Of a DNA stretch of 64,000 bases, positions 19,283-27,227 are shown piece by piece. Source of the stretch: Sphingosinicella sp. BN140058 (lineage in GTDB: Bacteria; Pseudomonadota; Alphaproteobacteria; Sphingomonadales; Sphingomonadaceae); assembly GCF_004135585.1 (NCBI RefSeq), contig NZ_CP035501.1, positions 4,535,501-4,599,500 on the forward strand, written 5' to 3'. The first letter of the stretch is position 1. Each line of letters begins with the position of its first letter. The notes under the pieces are model-generated. The model was not told where the DNA came from and did not search any database. It saw only the letters and a list, made by a program, of their open reading frames with translations. A program made the translations under genes and the position numbers.

Positions 19283-19906
19283 TCAATAGCCCGTATAGCG
19301 CCCGGGCTTGTGGTAGGCGATCAGCACCCCGCTGATCGCCGCCGCGCTCAGCACCGAGAGCAGGAACTGCCGCGGCGCCAGCACCGGCAGCGACGCGGCG
19401 AGGATGAAGGCGTCGCCGATGAGCGAGGTCCGCCCGGCATTCCAGCCGCGCTTGCGCTGCAGGGTCAGGGCGACGATGCCGAGTCCGCCGACGCCGGCAT
19501 GATGGCGGGCGAGCGCGAGGATGCCCATGCCAATGATCGTGCCGCCGAACAAAGCCGCAAACGGGCCGTTCACCTCGGTGAGCCGGAAAGCGGACGGGGC
19601 GAGCAAGGCGAGGCCGGTGATCGCGAAATTGGCGAGTGCTGTGCGCACCATGAACGCCGTTCCCATGCTGCGCTGCGCCAGCCACAGGAAGGGCAGGTTG
19701 AGCAGAGTGAACAGCATGCCCGGCGACAGCGGCACCAGGTAGGAGAGCAGGAGTGCCACCCCGGCCATGCCGCCGGTGACCAGACCGGCGCTCTTCAGCC
19801 AGACGAGGCCGAGCACGACGAACGAGCAGCCGATCGCGAAGGCGTAGACGTCCTCGACGAGGCTGTGCGGCTTGCCGGCGGTGACATGAGGTGCGGCGGG
19901 GGACAT
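19283..19906 (-). CDS. YitT family integral membrane protein
   Basis: 207 aa with five or six hydrophobic segments (for example ALLLSYLVPLSPGMLFTLL and FGGTIIGMGILALA), matching the COG1284/YitT 5-TM family but without the soluble C-terminal DUF2179 domain of the longer members. The start at 19906 begins MSPAAPHVTAGKPHSL; upstream in-frame sequence is Arg-rich and unlikely to be coding. Transport function is presumed, substrate unknown. Confidence 0.85.
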   Translation of the reverse strand: MSPAAPHVTAGKPHSLVEDVYAFAIGCSFVVLGLVWLKSAGLVTGGMAGVALLLSYLVPLSPGMLFTLLNLPFLWLAQRSMGTAFMVRTALANFAITGLALLAPSAFRLTEVNGPFAALFGGTIIGMGILALARHHAGVGGLGIVALTLQRKRGWNAGRTSLIGDAFILAASLPVLAPRQFLLSVLSAAAISGVLIAYHKPGRYTGY

Positions 19907-20057
19907 CGAAGCTCCGGTGGTGACCGGCACCCTCTCGCCCCGTCTGGCGCGGGGTCGCGGCGCGGTAGCGGCGGCCGACCGGGTCGGCAAGCGTCGAACA
20001 CGTCTTCCCTTCCGCCGCGCAGTTGGCGACAAGCACCGCAGCCACGGGAGAGTGCCG

Positions 20058-20501
20058 ATGCCGGAGACGATGACGGGCGGCTGTGCGTGCGAACGGATCC
20101 GCTTCGTTGCGCAGGTCGGCGATGACGATGCCTATCTCTGCCATTGTCGGATGTGCCAGCGCGCCACCGGCAGCGTCTCGATCGCCTACAAGGCGATCGG
20201 CAAGGCGGACGTCCGCTGGGACGCGGAGCCGGACTGGTACCGTTCGTCGCCGATCGCGGTGCGGCCATTTTGCGCGGCGTGCGGCACGTCGCTCGGATTC
20301 GCTTTCCCGGACAGCGACACGATGGATCTCACCGTCGCCGCATTCGACGATCCTTCGCGCTTCGTGCCAACGCGCCATTTCGGTGTCGAAAGCATGCACC
20401 GCGCCTGGCTCGACACCGAAGGGCTGCCGGAAATGCGGTCCGAGGAGAACCCCAACGTCGCCAGGCGTTGGAAGGCGGCGACGGGCGGAATGCCGGACTG
20501 A
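20058..20501 (+). CDS. GFA family (glutathione-dependent formaldehyde-activating-like) zinc protein
   Basis: 147 aa with the GFA zinc-cysteine pattern: GGCACERI, CHCRMCQRATG and FCAACGTSLGF. GGGAGAG precedes ATG 20058. GFA proteins use a Mss4-like fold with two zinc sites; only a few bind S-hydroxymethylglutathione, so the enzyme role is unproven. It forms a pair with the hydrolase gene starting 11 nt after its stop. A second GFA gene is at 54590. Confidence 0.92.
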   Translation: MPETMTGGCACERIRFVAQVGDDDAYLCHCRMCQRATGSVSIAYKAIGKADVRWDAEPDWYRSSPIAVRPFCAACGTSLGFAFPDSDTMDLTVAAFDDPSRFVPTRHFGVESMHRAWLDTEGLPEMRSEENPNVARRWKAATGGMPD

Positions 20502-20512
20502 AGGACAGGATA

Positions 20513-21271
20513 TTGAACGCGACCAGACATGATTTTACCGCCGCCGATGGGGTGCGGCTCAACTATGCCCAGCTCGGCGAGGCCGGCGCGCGGCCGCTGA
20601 TCCTCCTCCACGGCCTGTTTTCCGACGCGGAGACCAACTGGCTGAAGTTCGGCCATGCGGAGAAGATTGCCGCGGAGGGCTACCGCGTGATCATGCCGGA
20701 TCTGCGCGCCCACGGTCTCAGTGCGAAGCCGCACGACGCTGCCGCTTACCCTCCCGACGTGCTGGCCAATGACGGCTTCGCCCTGATCGCGCATCTCGGC
20801 CTCACCGATTACGATCTCGGCGGCTATTCGCTCGGTGCGCGCACCGCCGTCAGGATGGTGATCGGCGGAGCGAGCCCCAAGCGGCTGATCGTCAGCGGCA
20901 TGGGACTTCGCGGCCTGCTCAACACCGGCGGCCGCGCCCATCATTTCCGGAAGATCCTGACCGGCCTCGGCACATTCGAGCGCGGCTCGCCCGAATGGCT
21001 CGCCGAAGCCTTTCTCAAGACCACCGGCGGCGACCCGCAGGCGTTGCTGCCGTTGCTCGGCTCGTTCGTCGACTCGACCGAGGCGGAGGTGCGGGCGATT
21101 ACACTGCCGACTCTGGTGCTGTCCGGCGTCGACGACCAGGACAACGGCCATGCCCAAGAACTCGCGGAGGCGCTGCCGAACGCGAGCTTCGTCGAAGTGC
21201 CCGGCAACCACATGAGCGCGGTCACCAAGCCCGAGCTCGGCCGCGCGATCGCGGCGTTTCTGGGGGGCTGA
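20513..21271 (+). CDS. alpha/beta hydrolase, TTG start
   Basis: 252 aa. The oxyanion region is LILLHGLFSD, the nucleophile elbow GGYSLGA, and a terminal His lies in VPGNHMS. There is no ATG before conserved sequence. TTG 20513 with AAGGA 7 nt upstream fits the start, 11 nt after the GFA stop. The substrate is unknown; an esterase or lactonase role is typical. A long inverted repeat follows its stop. Confidence 0.88.
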   Translation: MNATRHDFTAADGVRLNYAQLGEAGARPLILLHGLFSDAETNWLKFGHAEKIAAEGYRVIMPDLRAHGLSAKPHDAAAYPPDVLANDGFALIAHLGLTDYDLGGYSLGARTAVRMVIGGASPKRLIVSGMGLRGLLNTGGRAHHFRKILTGLGTFERGSPEWLAEAFLKTTGGDPQALLPLLGSFVDSTEAEVRAITLPTLVLSGVDDQDNGHAQELAEALPNASFVEVPGNHMSAVTKPELGRAIAAFLGG

Positions 21272-21295
21272 GGCAGGAAACAACTCCTCCGATCC

Positions 21296-21380
21296 CCGTT
21301 CGGGCTGAGCCTGTCGAAGCCCTCTCTTTCCCTCCTGCCTGAAGGCTAGAAAAGGGCTTCGACAAGCTCAGCCCGAACGG
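21296..21380. repeat. long family A inverted repeat
   Basis: 27 bp arms at 21296-21322 (CCGTTCGGGCTGAGCCTGTC...) and 21354-21380 are nearly perfect reverse complements around a ~31 nt loop. This is the best-preserved family A copy. It may act as a terminator or REP element between the hydrolase and the M2 peptidase. Confidence 0.8.
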
Positions 21381-21516
21381 AATGGGAGGGACATTCGCCA
21401 GGGTGCTTCCCCGTTCTCGCGCGATCCTCTGCGAGCGGGCGAGGGAGCCTTGACGTCGCTCCGGGGGCGGGCGCAAGAACCGCGCATCGCATCGACCCCG
21501 GAGAGGATCGCTTCGC

Positions 21517-23400
21517 ATGAAAATTCAAGTCTCTACCCTTGCGCTCGCTGTTTGTCTGGCGGGCTGTGCCACCGCCTCGGCCGACACGGTCGACACTGCT
21601 TCCGCCGCGCCCACTGCGGCAGCCGAGAGCGCCGCGGCGCCGGCCGCCGCGGCCGCGCCGACGCTCGAGGACGCCCGTGCCTTCGTCGCGCGGGTCGAGA
21701 AGGAGCTTGCCGAGTTCTCGGTGGTGAACGCCAAGGCGCAATGGGTGAATGCTACCTACATCACCGACGATACCGACTCGCTCGCCGCCTATTTCGGCAC
21801 GATCGGCACCGAGATGCAGGTCAAATATGCCAATGAGGCGGCCAAATATGCGGGCCTCGAGGGTCTCGATTACGACACTGCGCGCAAGCTCAACACCTTG
21901 CGCAGCGCGCTCGTGCTGCCGGCACCGACAACCCCGGGTGCGGCGGCCGAGCTCAACACCCTCTCCACCCGCCTCTCGTCCACCTACGGCAAGGGTCGCG
22001 GGACCCTGAACGGCAAGGAGATGACGGGCAACGATCTCGAGGAGCAGATGGGCAAGGTCCGCAACCCGGCCCAGCTGCAGGAGATGTGGACGAGCTGGCA
22101 CTCCAATGTCGGCCGACCGATGCGCGCCGACTATAACCGGCTGACCGAGATCGCCAATCAGGGTGCCAAGGATCTCGGCTATCCCGACACCGGCGCGATG
22201 TGGCGTTCGCGCTACGACATGAAGCCGGACGAGTTCGCGGCGATGACCGATCGCCTGTGGGGCGAGGTCAAGCCGCTCTACGACCAGGTCCATTGCTACA
22301 CGCGCACCAAGCTCAACGAGAAATATGGCGACAAGGTGCAGCCGAAGACCGGGCCGATCCGTGCCGATCTGCTCGGCAACATGTGGGCGCAGGAATGGGG
22401 CAACATCTACGACGTGGTTGCGCCCAAGGGCGCCGGCGACGTCGGCTACGATCTCACCGATCTGCTGGTCAAGGCGAAGTACACGCCCGAGAAGATCGTC
22501 AGGACCGGCGAGAGTTTCTTCACCTCGCTCGGTTTCGCGCCGCTGCCGGCGAGCTTCTGGACCCGCTCGATGATCACCGCGCCCAGGGACCGGGACGTCA
22601 TCTGCCACGCCTCGGCCTGGGATCTCGACAATGTCGAGGACCTGCGCATCAAGATGTGCACCAAGGTCAATGGCGATGATTTCGTCACCGTCCACCACGA
22701 GCTCGGCCACAATTTCTATCAGCGTGCCTACAACAAGCAGCCCTTCCTCTATCTCGACAGCGCCAATGACGGATTCCATGAAGCGATCGGCGACACCATC
22801 GCGCTGTCGGTGACTCCGGAATATCTCGTCCAGATCGGGCTGTTGCCGCGCAACCAGGTGCCGTCGGCCGACAAGGATGTCGGGCTGCTGCTGCGCCAGG
22901 CGATGGACAAGGTCGCCTTCCTGCCGTTCGGGCTGATGGTCGACAAATATCGCTGGAAGGTGTTCAGCGGGGAGATCGCGCCGACCGCGCTCGAGGCCGG
23001 CTGGAACGACCTTCGCCTCCAGTACCAGGGCGTCGTGCCGCCGGTGGCACGGAGCGAGACGGACTTCGATCCCGGCGCAAAATACCACGTGCCGGCAAGC
23101 GTGCCCTACACCCGCTATTTCCTCGCCCGCATCCTTCAGTTCCAATTCTACCAGGCGGCGTGCAAGCAGGCGGGGTGGACCGGACCGCTCCACCGCTGCT
23201 CCTTCTACGGCAACAAGGAAGTCGGCCGGAAACTGAACGCGATGCTGGCGATGGGCGCCTCGCGGCCGTGGCCGGAAGCGCTGGAGGCGTTCACCGGCAC
23301 GCGCGAGATGTCGGGCCAGCCGATGCTCGAATATTTCCGGCCGCTGATGGGCTGGCTCGAGCAGCAGAACAAGGGCAAGCAATGCGGCTGGACCGCCTAG
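21517..23400 (+). CDS. M2 family (angiotensin-converting-enzyme-like) dicarboxypeptidase lipoprotein
   Basis: 627 aa. The signal MKIQVSTLALAVCLAGC has a lipobox (LAGC). An Ala-rich linker leads to the M2 domain with HELGH (His394-His398) and the downstream zinc ligand in DGFHEAIGD. It probably removes C-terminal dipeptides in the periplasm or at the outer membrane. GAGAGGA precedes the ATG. It is monocistronic with a perfect hairpin after the stop. Confidence 0.95.
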   Translation: MKIQVSTLALAVCLAGCATASADTVDTASAAPTAAAESAAAPAAAAAPTLEDARAFVARVEKELAEFSVVNAKAQWVNATYITDDTDSLAAYFGTIGTEMQVKYANEAAKYAGLEGLDYDTARKLNTLRSALVLPAPTTPGAAAELNTLSTRLSSTYGKGRGTLNGKEMTGNDLEEQMGKVRNPAQLQEMWTSWHSNVGRPMRADYNRLTEIANQGAKDLGYPDTGAMWRSRYDMKPDEFAAMTDRLWGEVKPLYDQVHCYTRTKLNEKYGDKVQPKTGPIRADLLGNMWAQEWGNIYDVVAPKGAGDVGYDLTDLLVKAKYTPEKIVRTGESFFTSLGFAPLPASFWTRSMITAPRDRDVICHASAWDLDNVEDLRIKMCTKVNGDDFVTVHHELGHNFYQRAYNKQPFLYLDSANDGFHEAIGDTIALSVTPEYLVQIGLLPRNQVPSADKDVGLLLRQAMDKVAFLPFGLMVDKYRWKVFSGEIAPTALEAGWNDLRLQYQGVVPPVARSETDFDPGAKYHVPASVPYTRYFLARILQFQFYQAACKQAGWTGPLHRCSFYGNKEVGRKLNAMLAMGASRPWPEALEAFTGTREMSGQPMLEYFRPLMGWLEQQNKGKQCGWTA

Positions 23401-23405
23401 CCGCT

Positions 23406-23430
23406 CGGCTCAAAGTGGTACTTTGAGCCG
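23406..23430 (+). terminator. perfect hairpin after M2 peptidase (family D)
   Basis: CGGCTCAAAGT / ACTTTGAGCCG, 11 bp arms around GGT, 5 nt after the stop. It shares the AAGTGGTACTT core with the asd hairpin although the outer stems differ. Confidence 0.75.
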
Positions 23431-23537
23431 GGTCCTCTTAGGTGATGGAAGGGGCGCCGGCGCGGCCGGCCCTCTTTGTTTTGAGGCGATGTGCGGGCTT
23501 GTCGGCAAGCGGTACGGCGGCCGAGGAACCGCTGAAA

Positions 23538-23804
23538 TCAGTCTTCGAGATCATCCTTCCCGGTGTCACGCTGGCGGGCCGCGTCCGCGGCTTCCTGGGC
23601 AGTGATCGCGGTCTTGAGGACCTGGTTGACCGGTTTGCCGTCGCAGGCGCGGCGGGCGAGGGCACGGGCGCCGAGCACGGCCCCTGCGGTGGCGGCCGCG
23701 GCGCCGACGCCGATCGCGGCGGCGGCGAAGGGACGCTCGCGCATCTCCTCGGCAAGGCGCAGGGCGGCGGATTTACGCTCGTTCGACTTGGACTGATCAG
23801 GCAA
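23538..23804 (-). CDS. small hypothetical protein with one hydrophobic segment, TTG start
   Basis: 88 aa: a charged N-terminus (PDQSKSNERKSAALRLAEEM), a Gly/Ala-rich hydrophobic stretch (residues ~27-50), then a charged tail ending KDDLED. The start is TTG with GGGAGAG 6 nt upstream. It could be a small inner-membrane or ribosome/DNA-associated stress protein resembling ElaB/DUF883 types, but the resemblance is only in layout. An overlapping frame on the other strand has unnatural composition. Confidence 0.6.
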   Translation of the reverse strand: MPDQSKSNERKSAALRLAEEMRERPFAAAAIGVGAAAATAGAVLGARALARRACDGKPVNQVLKTAITAQEAADAARQRDTGKDDLED

Positions 23805-23984
23805 CTCAACTCTCCCGCTGAATCCACTCTAACGCGCTCGGCGCGGCTGCGTTGCAGGAAAAGCACGCGAATTGGGCGGCAAGAAGGCGATTGCGGGCGC
23901 GGTGTCGCCGGCCTTCCGCGGCTCTGAGCGGGACGACCGGCAGACGGGGGCACGGTTCCCGCTCGGGATGAGAATTGTGGAGGG

Positions 23985-24045
23985 CAGGGGCTCCGGGGCC
24001 AGGCGCCGGAGCCCCTGCTTGTCCGGATCGGGCAGGCCCGATCCG
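23985..24045 (-). terminator. two tandem perfect hairpins downstream of peroxiredoxin
   Basis: Hairpin 1: CGGATCGGG (24024-24032) with CCCGATCCG (24037-24045). Hairpin 2: CAGGGGCTCCGG (23985-23996) with CCGGAGCCCCTG (24006-24017). Reading leftwards they start 8 nt after the peroxiredoxin stop. Apart from them, nothing coding was seen in 23805-24052. Confidence 0.7.
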
Positions 24046-24052
24046 ATTAGGA

Positions 24053-24535
24053 TCAGAGCCGCTCGAGCAGATAGTCGGCCGAGCTCACCGTGAATGCGCC
24101 GGGCTCTTCGACGTTGAGGCTTTCGACCTCGCCGTCGTTGATCACCATCGAGAAACGCTGGCCGCGCTGGCCGAGGCCGAACTTCGCACCATCCATGGTG
24201 AGGCCAAGCGCGCGGGCGAAATCGCCATTGCCGTCGGCGAGCATGGTCACCTTGCCCTCGGCACCGGCGCTGTCCTTCCATGCCTGCAGCACGAAGGCGT
24301 CGTTGACCGCGGTGCAGGCGATCTCGTCGATGCCCTTGGCCTTGAGCGCGTCGGCCTGCTCGACGAAGCCCGGCAGATGGCGCGCCGAGCAGGTCGGCGT
24401 GAACGCGCCCGGCACCGAGAAGAGGGCGATGCGGCGGCCGGCAAAATAATCGGTGCTGCTGATCGGCTGCGGGCCGTCGGCCGTAGCCTTGACGAGGTTG
24501 GTCTCCGGAATGCGGTCGCCGATCTGAATGGTCAT
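24053..24535 (-). CDS. Prx5-type peroxiredoxin
   Basis: 160 aa. The redoxin motif VPGAFTPTCSARHLPGF carries the peroxidatic Cys49; a second Cys74 in DEIACTAVND may serve in resolution. Glutathione- or glutaredoxin-dependent reduction of H2O2 and alkyl hydroperoxides is expected for the family. AAGGGAGAG precedes the ATG. It is monocistronic and ends in two hairpins. Confidence 0.95.
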   Translation of the reverse strand: MTIQIGDRIPETNLVKATADGPQPISSTDYFAGRRIALFSVPGAFTPTCSARHLPGFVEQADALKAKGIDEIACTAVNDAFVLQAWKDSAGAEGKVTMLADGNGDFARALGLTMDGAKFGLGQRGQRFSMVINDGEVESLNVEEPGAFTVSSADYLLERL

Positions 24536-24698
24536 TCGTCTCTCCCTTGGGTGAAGCGCGGGCCCGTGCTTCGGATCGCCGCGCTGTAATCGAATGGAGG
24601 CGGCGAGGGAACCGGGGCTTTGTTGGGCGGGGCGGGGGGCGGGGGGAATGGGAACGCGGCGACTGGTGGTCTGGTAGCGGCGGCCACTTCGTGCCCCG

Positions 24699-24841
24699 TC
24701 GTCATCCCAGCGAAAGCTGGGATCTCGTCGTAAGCGTGCGCAGGCGCCTGTGGCAGCCGACGGCGACTTCTCGTCCGGAGATCGCAGCCATCCGGTCACA
24801 TCGAAATGGCATTTCGATGGGTGCCCTGCGCTGGGATGACG
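24699..24841. repeat. composite family B repeat upstream of yqgE-like gene
   Basis: TCATCCCAGCGAAAGCTGGGA (24703-24723) and the palindrome CATCGAAATGGCATTTCGATG (24799-24819) followed by GCTGGGATGACGG. The stretch 24536-24971 holds no other recognisable gene. Confidence 0.65.
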
Positions 24842-24971
24842 GCCAAGGGCTTGGGTGACAGTCGCGAGGGCGGGGCGTGTCGAACAGCAGCCCGGTGAGG
24901 CGCCTTGTTCGGGCGTCGCTCCGCCGCGCAAGTGGTTGGCATCGCAGGACGTGTCTCGCTATGGCGGGCGC

Positions 24972-25532
24972 ATGGACCAGGCGCCCTTTCTCACCGGACA
25001 GCTTCTTCTCGCCATGCCCGGCATCGGCGATCCGCGCTTCGAGAAAGCGGTGATCGCGATGTGCGTTCATGACGAGAATGGGGCGCTCGGCATCGGCCTC
25101 GGCCGGATCGTCCCGCGGATCACCTTTCACGGGCTCTTGAAGCAGCTCGACATCGCGCCCGGCGCCGCGCCCGACGTCGCCATCCATCTCGGCGGCCCCG
25201 TCGAGCCGCAGCGCGGCTTCCTGCTTCACTCGCTCGACTGGGGCGGGCAGGAGAGCATCCAGGTCGGCCACCGCTGGGCGCTGACCGCGACGCTCGACAT
25301 CCTCAAGGCGATCGCCGAGGGCAAGGGTCCGAAGCGCTGGATCGCCGCGCTCGGCTATGCCGGCTGGGGCGCCGGCCAGCTCGAGCAGGAATTGTGCGGC
25401 AACGGCTGGTTCTCGACCGCCGGCAGCGACGACCTTCTCTACGATTGCGACGTCGACAACCGCTGGAGCGCCGGCTTCAAAAGCGCCGGCATCGACCCGC
25501 GCCTGCTCACCGTCGACTTCGGCACGGCCTGA
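24972..25532 (+). CDS. YqgE/AlgH family (UPF0301) protein
   Basis: 186 aa beginning MDQAPFLTGQLLLAMPGIGD, the family's N-terminal signature, with the conserved LHSLDW and RWIAALGYAGWGAGQLEQEL blocks. The function is not firmly known; AlgH was linked to alginate regulation in Pseudomonas. Length is typical. It is flanked on both sides by hairpin repeats. Confidence 0.93.
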   Translation: MDQAPFLTGQLLLAMPGIGDPRFEKAVIAMCVHDENGALGIGLGRIVPRITFHGLLKQLDIAPGAAPDVAIHLGGPVEPQRGFLLHSLDWGGQESIQVGHRWALTATLDILKAIAEGKGPKRWIAALGYAGWGAGQLEQELCGNGWFSTAGSDDLLYDCDVDNRWSAGFKSAGIDPRLLTVDFGTA

Positions 25533-25579
25533 GGCCGGGCCGGCCTGGGGCGCTCTCGGGGCTTCTTCAGGGGCAAGGA

Positions 25580-25660
25580 AGTGGCTTCGACAGGCCCCCT
25601 TCGGCAAGCTCAGGACAGGCTTCGACGCGCTCAGGAGAGCCTCAGCCCGAACGTACCCGG
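25580..25660. repeat. degenerate family A repeat cluster
   Basis: CTTCGACAGG, GGCAAGCTCAGGACAGG, CTTCGACGCGCTCAGGAGAG and CCTCAGCCCGAACG occur within 80 bp, a scrambled form of family A. It fills the space between the stops of the yqgE-like gene and the convergent CheW gene. Confidence 0.55.
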
Positions 25661-25694
25661 CAGGGTCGTATTCCGTTCCGCCGCTGCGGCAGCG

Positions 25695-27227
25695 TCAGGC
25701 GCGTTTCCGTGCTTCCTCGGCAAGGTCGCAGATCGTGACCGCCTTGGCGGTGCCGCCGATGCGGACGTCGAGGAAGTGGCCGGGCTCCGCGGCCGAGTGC
25801 GCCGGGCGGCGCTGCGGTGCCGCGTCGACGACCATCTCGAGCGCATCGACGATGCAGCCGGTGACCGCGCCGTCCACTTCGACGACCAGCACGGCGGCGC
25901 CCAGGGCGGCGAAATCGAGATTGCGTGGGCTGCCCTCGCTGCCGAGATCGACCAAAGGCAGCGGCCGTCCGGTGTGGCTGGCGAGTCCGAACAGCGACGA
26001 TCCCGGAACGTCGAGCCGGCTGACATTGGCCGGGAAGCCGATGATCTGGGTGACCGAGGTGAGCGGCACCGCCCGGTGCCGGTCGCCGAGGCGGAAGACC
26101 AGGAACGGGTGTTTCGCAGCGCCGCCCGTACCGCAAGTCGCCCCGTCACCCGGGGCGGCCGCCGTGCCGGCGATCCGGCTGAGCGCGGCGATCGTCCGCA
26201 GCGCGTCGCTGCGCGCGAGCGCGTCGGCGGCGAGCAGCAGGCTCTCGCGGCCGTCGCCGTCGACGATCGCCCCGCAGAACAGATCAAGGCGGGCTGCGGT
26301 GGCGGCGGGGAGCGGCCGGACGTCGGCAACCGGCACCTGCAGGATGCGGTGCACCCGGTCGATCCTGAGACCGAGCAGCCGTTCGCCGTCGGCGCGCAGG
26401 ATGACGATCGGCTCGGCGCCGCCGTCGCCGGCGCGGCCGGTGAGGCCGAACAGGGAGAGATCGTCGACCACCGGCACTTCGCGGCCGAGATAGTCGACCA
26501 CGCCGATCCACGTCGCCGACGGCACCGGCCCCGGCCGCAGCGCGCCGTTGGGAACGGTGGCGACGACAAGGGCGGCGTCGATCGCGAGCTCCGCGCCGGC
26601 GGCCGAGAGCAGAACGATCGGGCGCCGGGCACCCGCCGCCGCCCGGTCGGCAAACGCGGTCTCTCGGGCGTGGGGGATTCCGGGCAGAGCGAACACCGCC
26701 TCCGGATCGATCAGGCCGACGACTGCGTCGCCGTGGAGGAAGTTGCGGGTGACGAGCTGACCGGCGACGCCGGGGATGGCGCAGGCCTGCAGGCTGTCGC
26801 GGCGCAGCCGCGCGAGCCCCGACACCGAGTCCATCGCCAGGCCGAGCAAGGCGTCGCCGTAGCGCAGCACCACGATCACCCCGCCGGTGCCGGCCGCGGC
26901 GTCCCAGCCGGCGGACTGGAAGCCGAGCAGGGGCTCCAGATCGATTACCGGGATCACCCGGCCGCGGATCACGATCGAGCCGATCGCGCCGCCGGCGGCG
27001 AAGACCGGCTGCAAGGTCGCCGGCCGCGGCACCACTTCGCGCACGGTGTCGGCGGGCAAGGCGACGTCGCGGCCGCACAGCCGCATCAGGCCGACGTCGA
27101 GCGTCGCCGGCGCCGGTGCCGCGGCGGCAACCACGGCACCGTCCGCGGCCGCCGCCAGACCTGCCGCCGCGTCTTCCGGCACGGGCGCGGCGGCATCGGG
27201 CCGGAGGGTGCCGGCGAGGGCGTTCAT
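25695..27227 (-). CDS. chemotaxis protein with three CheW domains
   Basis: 510 aa. Three consecutive CheW-like modules lie at about residues 42-170, 200-325 and 365-505, each with a hydrophobic VIDL/VVDDL/LVDL-type strand (for example [15 protein letters not shown] and [15 protein letters not shown]). CheW couples receptors to the CheA kinase, and a triple CheW could link several receptor tips. Its ATG overlaps the stop of the upstream chemoreceptor (ATGA), so the two are translationally coupled. No cheA, cheY or cheR lies nearby. It is Ala-rich and lacks a signal peptide. Confidence 0.88.
   Translation of the reverse strand: MNALAGTLRPDAAAPVPEDAAAGLAAAADGAVVAAAAPAPATLDVGLMRLCGRDVALPADTVREVVPRPATLQPVFAAGGAIGSIVIRGRVIPVIDLEPLLGFQSAGWDAAAGTGGVIVVLRYGDALLGLAMDSVSGLARLRRDSLQACAIPGVAGQLVTRNFLHGDAVVGLIDPEAVFALPGIPHARETAFADRAAAGARRPIVLLSAAGAELAIDAALVVATVPNGALRPGPVPSATWIGVVDYLGREVPVVDDLSLFGLTGRAGDGGAEPIVILRADGERLLGLRIDRVHRILQVPVADVRPLPAATAARLDLFCGAIVDGDGRESLLLAADALARSDALRTIAALSRIAGTAAAPGDGATCGTGGAAKHPFLVFRLGDRHRAVPLTSVTQIIGFPANVSRLDVPGSSLFGLASHTGRPLPLVDLGSEGSPRNLDFAALGAAVLVVEVDGAVTGCIVDALEMVVDAAPQRRPAHSAAEPGHFLDVRIGGTAKAVTICDLAEEARKRA

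Noticed and set aside
23442..23927. 161-codon plus-strand frame
   Set aside because: It overlaps a more natural small minus-strand protein with a good ribosome site, and its Gly/Arg-rich sequence looks like a shadow.
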